DNA from: Alphaproteobacteria bacterium | GTDB taxonomy: Bacteria; Pseudomonadota; Alphaproteobacteria; Rhodobacterales; Rhodobacteraceae | Assembly: GCA_030148665.1 (NCBI GenBank) | Contig: JASBSZ010000006.1 | Span: 1 to 64,000 of the forward strand | Reading direction: 5' to 3' | Length of the DNA: 64,000 nt | Shown here: one piece after another, positions 54,919 through 64,000 of the stretch | Numbering within the stretch: position 1 is the stretch's first letter | Layout of the letters: each line of letters starts with the position of its first letter | Program-made: the position numbers and the translations under genes | The notes under the pieces: model-generated | Told to the model about the DNA's origin: nothing | Database searches by the model: none | The model's input: the letters and a program-made list of their open reading frames with translations, nothing else

Positions 54919-55326
54919 TCAGCGCACCACGTGAACCGAGCAGTTGGCGTGGCGCACCACGCGCGCGGCGGTCGAGCCGAGGAAGTAATCCTGCAGCCCC
55001 GGCCGGTGCGAGGCAATCACGATCAGATCCACCCCCTTGTTTTGCGCATATTCGGTGATCGAAATCCCCGGATGGCCGATGACGACGTCGGCATGCACCC
55101 CGGCAACGCCGCCAATCTCGGCCAGCAGCTGTGCGCGCGCCTCCTCGAGGTTCTTTTCCATCTGCCCCTCGGGAATATACTGCGAGATATAGGGGGGCAC
55201 CTCCTCGATCACGGTCAGGGCGGTGATTCGACCGCCCTCCTTTTTCAGGCGCAGGGCAATCTCGATTGCGCGCGCGGTATTTGCCCCGTGATCGAGAGCG
55301 ATCGGAACAAGGATATGGTCGAACAT
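54919..55326 (-). CDS. Universal stress protein, UspA family
   Basis: A 135-residue protein with the Usp alpha/beta fold. The N terminus is MFDHILVPIALDHG, and the ATP-binding G-rich motif lies near the end (ASHRPGLQDYFLGSTAARVV), so nucleotide binding is likely. A GGAGACC site supports ATG 55326. It stands alone and its stress signal cannot be inferred. Confidence 0.92.
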   Translation of the reverse strand: MFDHILVPIALDHGANTARAIEIALRLKKEGGRITALTVIEEVPPYISQYIPEGQMEKNLEEARAQLLAEIGGVAGVHADVVIGHPGISITEYAQNKGVDLIVIASHRPGLQDYFLGSTAARVVRHANCSVHVVR

Positions 55327-55451
55327 TGCAGGTCTCCTCTGATCTCTTGCCTGACATGTAGGAGGCTGCACTGAGGATTGCCATGATGCAAGTCAAAACC
55401 CTTTCGCCAGGGCCTGTTGACAATCACCAGACCGCACCGGCCGCGGCATCT

Positions 55452-57743
55452 TCAGATCAGATTGTCGCCCCGCACCGTGACATAGGCCGAACCCGAGACC
55501 GCCTCGGACCAGTGCAACCTGATTTCGGTGCCTTGCGGTCCCAGACGTGCAACCGAATATGGCTGGGTATAGACGCCGCCTCCGGTGCCGTTCTTGACCA
55601 GGTTGTGGGTTGCCACGCCGATCACGTGGCGCGCCTGGGCGCCAAAGGGCAGCTGACCGGCAAGGTCGGCCGACCAGGTTGCGCTGGCACCTGTCTGCCT
55701 GAGCTCGATCGTGACCGGATTGTAGATGCGCGCGGTCACGCTGTTGAAGGTGTTTCCCGCGACCCTCAGATTCTGATAGCGCGTGGCATCCAGTGGCGCG
55801 ATCGAGCTGTCCACCTCTTCCACGCGATCGATGGCGCCACCCGTGTGCTTGAAGGTGTTGCCCTCGATGTTCAGCCCGTTGATGTAATGGCCGGCGCCAT
55901 AGGGCTTGATGCGGACAAAGCGGAACCAGGCCGGCGCCTGACCGGCAAAAAAGATGTTCCCGTGAATCGTCAGCCCCCCGAACGAGAACCCGCCCCCATT
56001 TGCCGGACTGGCGTCATGTTCATTGCCCCATTCGATCCAGCAATTATCGATATAGTTCCCCTGGATGATGGTCATCGGGTTGGTCTGGGTCAGCACGATA
56101 CCGGCAGTGCGACTGGGGGTCTTGGCGTTGTCGCCCTGAAAGAAATGGTTATGGGTGATGATATGGCCGGTGCCGTGGATCACCGCGAAATGCCTGAACC
56201 GGACGGCGCGGTTGTTGCGGATCTTGGCGTCATTGCCGTTGATGTTGAAGGCAATGGTCCTGCGGTCGATCACGTTCAGTTTCTGTTCGTTTGACAGAAA
56301 CTCGTTGCGGTCCAGCTGCAGCCCCTTGCAGCCCAGCCCCTTGGATGTGATCGCCCGATCCAGCGGCGCGGTGAAAAAGCAGTCGCGCACATGAAATGCC
56401 TGCCCGTCATCGGCCAGCATCAGGCCGGAACATTTGCCCTGGCACAGAAATTCCACATCCGCGATGTTGAAACGCTGCAGAAAGGTGAACCCGCTGAAAT
56501 CCAGCAGATATTTGAACCGGCGGAAGGTATAGCTCTGCTGGGCGGGTGCCGCGTGCAGCGGCAGGCTCAGCGTCAGTGTGCCGGCGGCCACGTTCCTGGC
56601 CCGCACATAGACCTCGCGGCCCACGCCCACGCCTTCGACCAGGGCGCCCACGGGGATCTGGCTGATACCGGCGACATTGGTCAGCACCAACGGGTTGGCC
56701 GGGTCATAGCTGGCCTGCGCGGTTACCACATCGGTCGTCCAGGCGGGGCCTCCGTCGGATTCCAGCTGGCCGTTGCGCAGCACCCGGCGGTTGGCGAAGG
56801 TGTCCTGATTGCCGACCACCGCATGCACGTCGATCGGGGCGCTGAGGGTGACGCGCAGCCCGCACATGTCCAGCGATTCATGGTCGGTGAAATTGAACAA
56901 CGCCTGCAATGCCTTTTTCAGCCCCAGCTCTTCGTTGCCAAAGGCGGCGACATAGCTGGGCAGGTCGAAATTTTCCGTCAGCTGCAGGCGCGCCGCGTCG
57001 GGCATGGTGACCGTGCCCTCGAAACGTACATGCGCGTTCATGGTGACATTGCCGGCCAGCAGATAGGTGCCCTTGGAAACCAGCACCTGCCGCCCCTGCG
57101 CATCGGCGTCCGCCGCCAGAAAGGCGGCGCTGTCATCGGTCACGCCATCGCCCACCGCGCCATAGTCGCGCACATCGACCCAATCCATCAGCTTGCGGTG
57201 AAAGATGGCCGTGGCGTCGGTGATGCGGATATCCTCGATTCTGATGATGCCGCCGGTGGCGCCGGTCAGGTCCAGCCCGAAATGGCCAAAGCTCGCCGCT
57301 GGCCCCCAGACCATGTCGACCCCGCGCCGATTGCCGACACCGACGATTGCCGTGACTTCGACCACATCTCCATAGGCGCTCAGCGCGGTGGACGGGCCGA
57401 CCTCGACGGCCCCGGCGACATGGTTGCCCGCGCTGTCCCCGGCCCAGCCGGCGATGCGCACCGAGGGCAGGTTGCCGCTGACCGCCTTGACGCGTACCGA
57501 AACGCGCAGATACATACCCGGCAGGATCGGTGTCTGCCCGGTATGGCGGATTTTCTGCACGGCTTGAGTCTTTTGCAGTTCCAGACAGGTGCCGAAATCC
57601 TGGTCGGCGGGCACAAGGGCCGCGCCGGCAATGGTGTCGTAGGTGGGCGCACCGCCGGTGCCGTCGCCGCTGGACCATACGGCCAGACCCTGCGCAAATT
57701 TCGGGGGCATCAGCACCAGCCCGTCGGTAATCGCCTTGTTCAT
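55452..57743 (-). CDS. Large right-handed beta-helix protein (pectate-lyase-3 / GH28-related)
   Basis: About 763 residues. The N-terminal 170 residues look like a beta-rich carbohydrate-binding or attachment domain (LRVSVRVKAVSGNLPSVRIA). Then comes the marker of pectate-lyase-3 domains, VDVRDYGAVGDGVTDDSAAF (about residue 183), and a long series of beta-helix rungs (KIRNNRAVRFRHFAVIHGTG, IIQGNYIDNCWIEWG). No signal peptide is seen. AAGGA precedes ATG 57743. Such proteins are polysaccharide-active enzymes or phage and gene-transfer-agent spikes. No phage or exopolysaccharide gene is adjacent, so the role is open. Confidence 0.82.
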   Translation of the reverse strand: MNKAITDGLVLMPPKFAQGLAVWSSGDGTGGAPTYDTIAGAALVPADQDFGTCLELQKTQAVQKIRHTGQTPILPGMYLRVSVRVKAVSGNLPSVRIAGWAGDSAGNHVAGAVEVGPSTALSAYGDVVEVTAIVGVGNRRGVDMVWGPAASFGHFGLDLTGATGGIIRIEDIRITDATAIFHRKLMDWVDVRDYGAVGDGVTDDSAAFLAADADAQGRQVLVSKGTYLLAGNVTMNAHVRFEGTVTMPDAARLQLTENFDLPSYVAAFGNEELGLKKALQALFNFTDHESLDMCGLRVTLSAPIDVHAVVGNQDTFANRRVLRNGQLESDGGPAWTTDVVTAQASYDPANPLVLTNVAGISQIPVGALVEGVGVGREVYVRARNVAAGTLTLSLPLHAAPAQQSYTFRRFKYLLDFSGFTFLQRFNIADVEFLCQGKCSGLMLADDGQAFHVRDCFFTAPLDRAITSKGLGCKGLQLDRNEFLSNEQKLNVIDRRTIAFNINGNDAKIRNNRAVRFRHFAVIHGTGHIITHNHFFQGDNAKTPSRTAGIVLTQTNPMTIIQGNYIDNCWIEWGNEHDASPANGGGFSFGGLTIHGNIFFAGQAPAWFRFVRIKPYGAGHYINGLNIEGNTFKHTGGAIDRVEEVDSSIAPLDATRYQNLRVAGNTFNSVTARIYNPVTIELRQTGASATWSADLAGQLPFGAQARHVIGVATHNLVKNGTGGGVYTQPYSVARLGPQGTEIRLHWSEAVSGSAYVTVRGDNLI

Positions 57744-58008
57744 CTGAGAAATCCTTTCCGCTGGAAATACCTGCCTGCTGCGGAGGGGCGCGCAGCGGGG
57801 GCCGTGCCGCCCGCCCTGGTCCGCGTGAATGAATGCTCGTGCTGGGGAATACGGCGCATGATCCGCCGCGAGGGACATGGCTAGCACAGGAAAGTTAATG
57901 CGCGGTTAAGTGCGACGAGAAAACACGGATGCCACCCTTCCCGAGGGTTTGATTGCCGACCCGATCCCGGCCATACTGGCCGAAAGATTGCCAGAAGGGG
58001 CAGATGAA

Positions 58009-58428
58009 ATGGAAATTCTGTTGAAAATCATCCACTTCCTGAGCCTTGCCGTGGGTATAGGCATCGGGGTGTCGAACATGGTCATCGGTGTGCGATTGCG
58101 CAGGGTCCAGGGCGAGACGGCGCAATTCGTGCGCGCAACCCAGGGCGTGCTGGGGCAGGTTGCGCTGGGGGCGATCATCCTGCTGTGGCTGACCGGCATC
58201 GCCATGTGGGTGGGATGGTATCAGATGCGCGCCGATTCGGCCTTTCTGATCAAGATCGTTGCGGTAATCATTCTGACCGCGGTTTCGGTCGATCTGAACA
58301 TCCGCGGCGCCCGCGCCCGACGCGGGCAGGCCACGCCGCCCAGCCCGGCATTCGTGCGCCGCGCGGGGATGATTTCGGGTCTGATGTCGGTGATCGCGGT
58401 GATCTTTGCCGTCATTGCCTTTGGTTGA
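58009..58428 (+). CDS. Four-helix membrane protein, hypothetical
   Basis: 139 residues with about four hydrophobic helices (ILLKIIHFLSLAVGIGIGVS, LGQVALGAIILLWLTGIAMW, IKIVAVIILTAVSVDL, ISGLMSVIAVIFAVIAFG). It resembles small membrane proteins of the DUF2269/CopD-like type, but I do not claim a family. A GAAGGGG site supports ATG 58009. It stands between the beta-helix gene and convergent lysS. Confidence 0.75.
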   Translation: MEILLKIIHFLSLAVGIGIGVSNMVIGVRLRRVQGETAQFVRATQGVLGQVALGAIILLWLTGIAMWVGWYQMRADSAFLIKIVAVIILTAVSVDLNIRGARARRGQATPPSPAFVRRAGMISGLMSVIAVIFAVIAFG

Positions 58429-58433
58429 GTGCG

Positions 58434-58511
58434 CAGGGGGTGTTGCAGGGGGGCGTTGCCCCCCGTCGCGCGGGCGCGACTCCCCCCAGAGTATTGCTGC
58501 AAAGAAGAAGC
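58434..58511 (-). repeat. CTTCTTC-type 3' element, copy j
   Basis: GTATTGCTGCAAAGAAGAAG at 58491-58510 with GGGGGGCGTTGCCCCCC and GTCGCGCGGGCGCGAC palindromes to its left. On the minus strand it begins within two bases of the lysS stop codon. Confidence 0.76.
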
Positions 58512-60107
58512 TCAGCCCTGTTCGGCCTTGTCGGCCAGCTCTCCGGCAAGGGCGCGTTCGATCAGGGCGATGGTTTCCTGCACCCCGTAAAGCGCGATGA
58601 ATCCGCCAAAGCGCGGGCCTTGGGAGGCACCGAACAGCACCTCGTAGATGGCCTTGAACCAGTTGCGCAGCGGCTCGAATCCGTGTTCCTTGCCGACCGA
58701 AAAGACCAGCGATTGCAGGGTTTCGGCATCCTCTACGCCGTCATGTGTGCGCAGCCGCCGGGCGAGATCCTCAAGTGCCGCGCGTTCCTTTTCATCCGGC
58801 AGGCGGAACTGGCGGGTGGGGGCCACGAAATCGTTGAAATAGCGCACCGCAAAGCCGGCCGCCTGATCCAGGTCGGGGTGGGTTTCGGGGCTGGCCTCGG
58901 GGGCATAGCGGCGGATGAACCCCCACAGCCCCTCTTTATCCTTGGCCCCGGCGACGGATGCCAGATTCAGCAGCATGGCGAAGGACACCACCATATGCGA
59001 TTTCGGCGGGTTGCCGCCGTGGATATGCCAGACCGGGTTGTTGAGGCGGGCCTTCAGATCCTGTGTTTCATAGGCGCGCAGCTGCTGGTGATATTCGTCC
59101 ACCGCCTTGGGAATCACGTCGAAATACAGGCGCTTGGCCGTTTTCGGCTTGAGATACATGAAATAGCTGAGCGATTCCGGCGCGGCATAGGTCAGCCATT
59201 CTTCCATGCTCAGCCCGTTGCCCTTGGACTTGGAGATCTTCTGCCCGTTTTCGTCGTTGAACAGCTCGTAGGTCAGGGTTTCGGGCTGCGGCTTGCCCAG
59301 CGCGCGGCAGATCCTGGTGGCCTGCGTCACGCTGTCGATCAGGTCCTTGCCCGACATTTCGTAATCTACCCCCAGAGCCGCCCAGCGCATGGCCCAGTCG
59401 GGCTTCCACTGCATCTTGACATTGCCGCCGGTGACCGGGATTTCCACCTTTTCGCCGTCGGGTTCCTGATAGACGATCGTGCCCTTGGCGACATTGCGTT
59501 CCAATGTGGGCACCTGCAGCACATGGCCGGTTTTCGGGCTGATCGGCAGAAAGGGCGAATAGGTTGCGCGGCGTTCCTCGCCCAGCGTGGGCAGCATGAT
59601 TTCAAGGATCTTGTCGAACCGTTCCAGCGCCGTCAGCAGCATTTCGTCAAAGCGGCCGGATTTGTAATATTCGGTGCTTGACGCGAATTCATATTCGAAA
59701 CCGAACTGGTCGAGAAACGCCCTGAGCTGCGCGTTGTTATGGGCGCCGAAACTGTCGTGACAGCCGAACGGGTCGCGCACGCGGGTCAGCGGCAGGTTGA
59801 GGTCAAGCGCCAGCTCGTCCCGGTTGGGCACGTTTCCCGGCACCTTGCGCATGCCGTCCATGTCGTCGGAAAAACAGATCAGCCGGGTTGGAATATCCGA
59901 AAGCGTCTCGAAGGCGCGGCGCACCATGGTGGTGCGCGCAACCTCGCCGAATGTGCCGATATGGGGCAGGCCCGAGGGGCCATAGCCGGTCTCGAACAGT
60001 ACATAGCCCTTTTCGGGCGGCGCCTTTGAATAGCGTTTTACCAGCTTGCGCGCCTCTTCAAAGGGCCAGGCCCTGGATTTCATCGCCATTTCGCGCAGTT
60101 CGGACAT
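58512..60107 (-). CDS. lysS: Lysyl-tRNA synthetase, class I
   Basis: A 531-residue class I LysRS, the archaeal-type enzyme found in many alphaproteobacteria in place of the common class II form. The HIGH-like motif is [16 protein letters not shown] (about residue 42). The KMSKS-like motif is [19 protein letters not shown] (about 290). The C-terminal helical bundle is complete. It is useful as a taxonomic marker. The start at ATG 60107 matches the family; the gene is followed at once by a CTTCTTC element. Confidence 0.96.
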   Translation of the reverse strand: MSELREMAMKSRAWPFEEARKLVKRYSKAPPEKGYVLFETGYGPSGLPHIGTFGEVARTTMVRRAFETLSDIPTRLICFSDDMDGMRKVPGNVPNRDELALDLNLPLTRVRDPFGCHDSFGAHNNAQLRAFLDQFGFEYEFASSTEYYKSGRFDEMLLTALERFDKILEIMLPTLGEERRATYSPFLPISPKTGHVLQVPTLERNVAKGTIVYQEPDGEKVEIPVTGGNVKMQWKPDWAMRWAALGVDYEMSGKDLIDSVTQATRICRALGKPQPETLTYELFNDENGQKISKSKGNGLSMEEWLTYAAPESLSYFMYLKPKTAKRLYFDVIPKAVDEYHQQLRAYETQDLKARLNNPVWHIHGGNPPKSHMVVSFAMLLNLASVAGAKDKEGLWGFIRRYAPEASPETHPDLDQAAGFAVRYFNDFVAPTRQFRLPDEKERAALEDLARRLRTHDGVEDAETLQSLVFSVGKEHGFEPLRNWFKAIYEVLFGASQGPRFGGFIALYGVQETIALIERALAGELADKAEQG

Positions 60108-60230
60108 CGGTTTTCCATTCTTCGGGTCGGGGTGGGGCGGAACACATTGCCGCCATCTGCGCGAGCTTCCTATTGCCCCGCGCCTCCAGCGTCAATAATC
60201 TGGCGGCGAATGGCAACCCGGAGTCTTTGC

Positions 60231-60662
60231 ATGAGCATCACCGACACACCCCCCCCATCGCTGACGCCTCAGGACGCGCTGGTTGCGATCATGATCGCCG
60301 TTTCCGCGTCAGACGCAACGATACGGACCTCGGAACTGGTCACGATCGAACGCATCGTCAATCACCTGCCGGTTTTCGGCGGCTTTGATGTGGATCGGAT
60401 CAAGACGGTTTCGCAGACTGTGTTTGACCTGTTCGAGGATGAGGACGGCATTGCCGCCCTGCTGGGCCTTGTGCGCGAGGCCCTGCCCGAGCGCCTGTAT
60501 GAAACCGCCTATGCCCTGGCCTGCGACGTGGCCGCCGCCGACGGCAAGCTGGGCGAGGCCGAGCTGCGTTTTCTCGAAGAAATCCGCTATGAGCTGAACA
60601 TCGACCGCCTGCATGGCGCCGCCATCGAGCGTGGCGCGCGGGCGCGGCATCTGACGATCTAG
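60231..60662 (+). CDS. TerB-like tellurite-resistance family protein
   Basis: A 143-residue helical protein. It has the TerB-like acidic repeats ALVAIMIAVSASDATIRTSE and YALACDVAAADGKLGEAELR, each with Asp/Glu clusters that could bind metal. No other ter genes are present, so this is one of the many stand-alone TerB-domain proteins and tellurite resistance is not implied. The start at ATG 60231 follows CGGAG. It is convergent with dacB. Confidence 0.85.
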   Translation: MSITDTPPPSLTPQDALVAIMIAVSASDATIRTSELVTIERIVNHLPVFGGFDVDRIKTVSQTVFDLFEDEDGIAALLGLVREALPERLYETAYALACDVAAADGKLGEAELRFLEEIRYELNIDRLHGAAIERGARARHLTI

Positions 60663-60743
60663 GCCGGGGAATGGCGTATTCAGGGTGAACAGGGGGCGGC
60701 TTGTCCGCTCTGGCCGGACCGCCCGCCCTGCCCGGACCGCACG

Positions 60744-62270
60744 TCACGCCCGAAACTGCGCGATCCAGCTTTCGATCAGCTTCTGTTGCATCTTCTTGGC
60801 CTGCCGGTTCCACTGGCGGGCGCCGCGCGGGCGCTCGCGCTCGGCCCTGGGGATGCTGGCGCGCCGGTTCATGTCGGCCGAAAACACCGCAAATGCCAGC
60901 TTGCGCGAACCCGGCCCGGCGCTGTAGCCCGCCAGCGCGCTGACGAAATTCAGCGTTCCCGTCTTGGCGTTCACCTTGACGGGGTAGTCCCTTATCGGCC
61001 GTCCTCTTGCGTCGTGAAAGGGGATGTCCTTCATCAGGCGATGCAACTGCCCGTCCCAGCCCTGTTTCAGCAGCACCTGCACCATGTCATGGGCCGACAG
61101 GCGGTTGTTTTCCTCGAGGCCCGAGTGATCGACAAACCGCGCCCGCCCGGCGCCGGTGGTACGATGCAGCCACAACGTCATCACGCGGGCGGATTGGCGC
61201 AGTGTTCGCGGGTTTTCTCCGCGTTTCCTGGTGGCCGTCAGGCCCACGCATTCGGCGGTCAGGTTGGTCGAATATTTCAGCATGTAGCGCAGCATTTCGT
61301 CCAGGGGTTCGCTTTCCCAGCTGGCTATGGGCCGGGCATCGCGGGGCAGGGTGGTTGCGTGACGAAAGGCGGGCAACTGGATCCCGAAGGATCGTGCCAG
61401 CGTACGAAAGACCTCGGCAGCATAGAATTCGGGCCGGCGCACGGGCAGCCAGCGCCCCCCCTTGCGGCCCAGCGCGCGGCGGGCAACCGTCCAACGGTCG
61501 GACCGCTCGAGCGTGGTCAGCGTGAATATCGGACTACGGCGGTCGACTACCGTCATCGCGGCGGTGCTGACGCGGGGACGATATTTCAGCGCCCGCGCGT
61601 CCATGGTGATGTCATAGCGGCCCTTGCGCCGTTTCCATTCGAAAAACACCCGGTTGAAGTTCAGGTTCAGCCCCGAAAGCGCCGGGTTGTAGCCCAGATA
61701 CTCCGGCTGGCCGGGGTCGATGGCGCGCTGATAGGGCAGGGCGGCCGCGTGGACATGGGCATTGCCGGCAATCTCGCGCAGGCCGGCCTGTTTCAGCTGG
61801 CGCACCAGATCGCCCAGCGCATCGCTGTCCAGCGTGGGGTCGCCCCCGCCGACGAGATACAGATCACCCATCAGGCGACCGCCGATGATGGGGCCGGTCG
61901 CCATGACACGGGTTCGGAACCGGAAGCCGTTTCCCAGGGTCTCGAGGCCGTAGAGCGTGGTGATCGTCTTGGTCACGCTCGCGGGCGGGTAGAGGCGCGT
62001 TTCGCCATGGCCATCCAGGATTTCGCCGCTTTCGGCATCGGCAACCAGAAATCCGGTCGTGCCGCTCAGCCCGGCTGCCCTGACGATCTCGCGCGCCGTG
62101 CTGCCTGTTCCGGCTGCCTTGGGCGGGACGGTGTCGCCCAGGCGGGGCCGGGGCCGGATCGAGCGTCGCGGTGCTCCACCATCGGCCCATGCTGCGCTTG
62201 CCGTGGCGCTCAGCAAGGCACCCAGAACGAAACGACGTGTCGGATATCCATTATCGAAATCCCGTGTCAT
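60744..62270 (-). CDS. dacB: D-alanyl-D-alanine carboxypeptidase/endopeptidase (PBP4, DacB class)
   Basis: A 508-residue low-molecular-weight penicillin-binding protein of the S13 family. The N-terminal signal TRRFVLGALLSATASAAWA carries a twin-arginine pair, so Tat export is possible. Active-site motifs are SVTK (Ser98-Lys101), SxN in KYSTNLTAE and KTG in NAKTGTLNFVSA. It cuts peptidoglycan peptides in the periplasm. nadD lies 37 bases upstream on the same strand. The C terminus is unusually basic (NRRASIPRAERERPRGARQW). Confidence 0.92.
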   Translation of the reverse strand: MTRDFDNGYPTRRFVLGALLSATASAAWADGGAPRRSIRPRPRLGDTVPPKAAGTGSTAREIVRAAGLSGTTGFLVADAESGEILDGHGETRLYPPASVTKTITTLYGLETLGNGFRFRTRVMATGPIIGGRLMGDLYLVGGGDPTLDSDALGDLVRQLKQAGLREIAGNAHVHAAALPYQRAIDPGQPEYLGYNPALSGLNLNFNRVFFEWKRRKGRYDITMDARALKYRPRVSTAAMTVVDRRSPIFTLTTLERSDRWTVARRALGRKGGRWLPVRRPEFYAAEVFRTLARSFGIQLPAFRHATTLPRDARPIASWESEPLDEMLRYMLKYSTNLTAECVGLTATRKRGENPRTLRQSARVMTLWLHRTTGAGRARFVDHSGLEENNRLSAHDMVQVLLKQGWDGQLHRLMKDIPFHDARGRPIRDYPVKVNAKTGTLNFVSALAGYSAGPGSRKLAFAVFSADMNRRASIPRAERERPRGARQWNRQAKKMQQKLIESWIAQFRA

Positions 62271-62307
62271 GCCGAATATTTCAACGTCAGGCGCCCCAGA
62301 GCAAGGG

Positions 62308-62910
62308 CTAACCGGTCCAGCCGCCGCTTTTTCGTATCCCCGACGACGAGATATCGACCATCGGCCCACCGACCAGACACCATGCGGGCAGTGCATGCTG
62401 GGCCAGCGCGGCTGCATCATGCTCGGCCAGGCGCGCGCGGGCATAGCTTCTTGCCGCAGGCGACAGCCCGGCGTGGAGCATGTTGTCGGGCCGGCCCAGC
62501 ACGCCTATGGGCAGCATGTGCATGATCGCGTGCCAGTTGCGCCACAGGTGAAACTGCGCCAGGTTGTCGGCCCCCATCAGCCATACGAAGCGCACCCCCG
62601 GATGGCGCGGCAGCAGGCGCGCCAGCGTGGCCGCCGTGTGGCGCGTGCCAAGGCGCGCCTCGATATCGGTGACATGGATGCGCCGGTCATCCGCCAGCGC
62701 CCGGCAGGCCTGCAGCCTGCGTTCCAGGCTGGCCGGGCCGTGATCCTTGAGCGGGTTGCCGGGGCTGACCAGCCACCAGACCCGATCCAGCCGGAAACGG
62801 CGCAGCGCCTCGCGCGTGATATGCAGATGCCCCGCATGGGGCGGGTCGAACGACCCACCCAGCAGGCCAACCCGCATCCCGGCAGGCGTATATGGAAGCG
62901 CATCCCGCAT
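62308..62910 (-). CDS. nadD: Nicotinate-nucleotide adenylyltransferase
   Basis: About 200 residues. The enzyme makes deamido-NAD from nicotinate mononucleotide and ATP. Visible are the nucleotidyltransferase motif VGLLGGSFDPPHAGHLHI and the C-terminal ISSSGIRKS. The start at ATG 62910 has AAGGCGGGG directly upstream; a TTG at 62946 and an ATG at 62877 are also in frame. Usual partners rsfS and proA are absent; it pairs instead with dacB. Confidence 0.94.
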   Translation of the reverse strand: MRDALPYTPAGMRVGLLGGSFDPPHAGHLHITREALRRFRLDRVWWLVSPGNPLKDHGPASLERRLQACRALADDRRIHVTDIEARLGTRHTAATLARLLPRHPGVRFVWLMGADNLAQFHLWRNWHAIMHMLPIGVLGRPDNMLHAGLSPAARSYARARLAEHDAAALAQHALPAWCLVGGPMVDISSSGIRKSGGWTG

Positions 62911-62959
62911 CCCCGCCTTTTCGGTGTTCGGGCCGGCCGCTGTCAAGCGTGCAGCGATC

Positions 62960-63424
62960 TCAGCCCCGTCCGCGATAGGTGGGAACCCCCTGATCGGGCA
63001 GCCACAGCCCCTCGGGTGGGGTGCCGGTTTGCCAGAACACGTCGATCGGAATCCCGCCCCGCGGATACCAGTAGCCCCCGATGCGCAGCCAGCGCGGCGC
63101 CAGCTCGTCTACCAGACGGCGGCCGATGGCAACGGTGCAGTCCTCGTGAAAGGCGCCGTGATTGCGAAACGAGGTCAGATACAGTTTCAGCGACTTGGAT
63201 TCCACCAGCCATTTGTCGGGCACGTAATCCAGCACCAGATGGGCGAAATCCGGCTGCCCCGTCACCGGACAGATCGAGGTAAACTCGGGAATGGTGAAAC
63301 GCACCAGATAGTTGGTGTCGCCATGCGGGCTTGGCACGCGCTCCAGCACCGCCTCGTCGGGCGATTTCGGCGCTTCGGTTGCCTTGCCCAGCTGCGACAG
63401 GCCAAGATTTTCGTCCTGTGTCAT
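62960..63424 (-). CDS. queF: NADPH-dependent 7-cyano-7-deazaguanine reductase
   Basis: A 154-residue single-domain (YkvM-type) QueF, a tunnelling-fold enzyme that reduces preQ0 to preQ1 in queuosine synthesis. The thioimide-forming Cys is in [17 protein letters not shown], followed by the QueF motif [20 protein letters not shown] with its substrate-binding Glu. Start ATG 63424. It lies eight bases after a queuosine-precursor transporter gene and is probably co-transcribed with it. Confidence 0.96.
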   Translation of the reverse strand: MTQDENLGLSQLGKATEAPKSPDEAVLERVPSPHGDTNYLVRFTIPEFTSICPVTGQPDFAHLVLDYVPDKWLVESKSLKLYLTSFRNHGAFHEDCTVAIGRRLVDELAPRWLRIGGYWYPRGGIPIDVFWQTGTPPEGLWLPDQGVPTYRGRG

Positions 63425-63431
63425 GATCCCC

Positions 63432-63971
63432 TCACACCGCGCTCAGGCCGAGGCGTTCGTCACGCCGGCGCAGCCAGCCTATCACGGGGATGGTCAGCAG
63501 CACCATCCAGCCCTTGCCGATTACCTGGCCGGTCAGAAAATCGAGACTGCCAAAGGCCATCTGCAAAAAGACCAGGCTGTCGAACACAAGCCCGACCACG
63601 CTGGACGCCACAACCGCCAGCACCAGCCCGCGCCGTTGCAGCGGGGTATAGACGGCAAGGTCGGCGAATTCGGAAATCAGGAATGCGGTGACCGAGGCAA
63701 TGACCAGCGCCGGGGGCGCGATCAGCCAGCTAAGCGCGCCGCCGATCAGAATGGCGACAACGGCCCAGACCAGCCCCAGACGCCGCTGCACCAGATCGCG
63801 CAGCACCAGCGCCAGCCCCACCATCAGCACGCCGCTGGGGGCCATGATGCCGGGTGCCACCGGAATCAGACAGGGCCCGTCAGGCGGGCAGACGCTGCCG
63901 AAATGGCCCAGCATCCAGTTTGCAGCGGGGATCGAGGCCACATATCCGGCCAGAAAAAGCGCGCCCTCCAT
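63432..63971 (-). CDS. yhhQ: Queuosine precursor transporter (VUT/YhhQ family)
   Basis: A 179-residue membrane protein with about six helices of the VUT family, which takes up queuosine precursors such as preQ0 or preQ1. Visible are [20 protein letters not shown] and [17 protein letters not shown], with the conserved acidic residues in the membrane. Its position just before queF supports precursor salvage. ATG 63971 is the likely start; 29 bases of upstream DNA remain in the window. Confidence 0.9.
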   Translation of the reverse strand: MEGALFLAGYVASIPAANWMLGHFGSVCPPDGPCLIPVAPGIMAPSGVLMVGLALVLRDLVQRRLGLVWAVVAILIGGALSWLIAPPALVIASVTAFLISEFADLAVYTPLQRRGLVLAVVASSVVGLVFDSLVFLQMAFGSLDFLTGQVIGKGWMVLLTIPVIGWLRRRDERLGLSAV

Positions 63972-64000
63972 ACGGCGGCGCGTGTCAAGTGAAGTGGTCA

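Noticed and set aside
60231-60662. Tellurite resistance function for the TerB-like protein
   Set aside because: No other ter gene is present, and stand-alone TerB domains are widespread without such a role.

Overview
The window is a stretch of bacterial chromosome with high GC content and mostly tight gene packing. It very probably comes from the alphaproteobacterial order Rhodobacterales (Rhodobacteraceae in the broad sense). The grounds are a class I lysyl-tRNA synthetase, the XRE-type regulator typical of the group, the HisN-type phosphatase, the DUF1244/N-formylglutamate amidohydrolase pair, and an intergenic 3'-end repeat (CTTCTTCTTTGCCCAAATAC and variants, ten copies) of a kind I associate with these genomes. 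I cannot name the genus. No rRNA, tRNA, CRISPR array or phage module was seen.

Layout. 1-2391: one end of an IS21-family element (istA/istB) next to the translational GTPase gene typA. 4.5-10.2 kb: an XRE regulator behind a near-consensus sigma-54 promoter, hisN preceded by a terminator-like hairpin, a membrane histidine kinase, cobyric acid synthase, and a DUF2235 hydrolase. 10.3-16 kb: dienelactone-hydrolase-like protein, ornithine-decarboxylase-family enzyme with a divergent Lrp regulator, and valS containing a low-GC mosaic segment. 16-22.8 kb: a purine/ureide nitrogen block (aminotransferase, puuE, ureidoglycine aminohydrolase, allA), adenine phosphoribosyltransferase, a DUF1989 protein and methylthioadenosine phosphorylase. 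23-26 kb: SulP transporter, flavin reductase-like protein, GNAT acetyltransferase. 26.6-31.6 kb: a 1522-residue hybrid histidine kinase followed by a CheY-like regulator.

31.7-47.6 kb is the most interesting part, a phosphorus-ester block. A LysR regulator diverges from phnW and phnX (2-aminoethylphosphonate breakdown), followed by an EamA permease. Next come a complete family-5 ABC importer, a convergent sulfatase-fold enzyme that resembles phosphonate monoester hydrolase/phosphodiesterase, and a DeoR regulator in an overlapping operon with an inositol-monophosphatase-family enzyme and a Na/Pi-cotransporter-PhoU protein. I infer a route that imports an organophosphorus compound, cleaves a phosphodiester or phosphonate ester, removes phosphate from the product, and controls cytoplasmic phosphate.

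47.7-64 kb is mainly housekeeping: DUF1244, N-formylglutamate amidohydrolase, pyruvate kinase, rpmI-rplT, a thioesterase, pheS (without pheT), rimO, a universal stress protein, a large beta-helix protein, a small membrane protein, lysS, a TerB-like protein, then dacB, nadD, queF and a queuosine-precursor transporter on the minus strand.

Two dispersed non-coding repeat families run through the gaps. One is the CTTCTTC 3'-end element. The other is a GC-palindromic, MITE-like element with inverted ends built on ATCGCATTTG; two nearly full copies stand in opposite orientation at about 18.2 and 22.9 kb.
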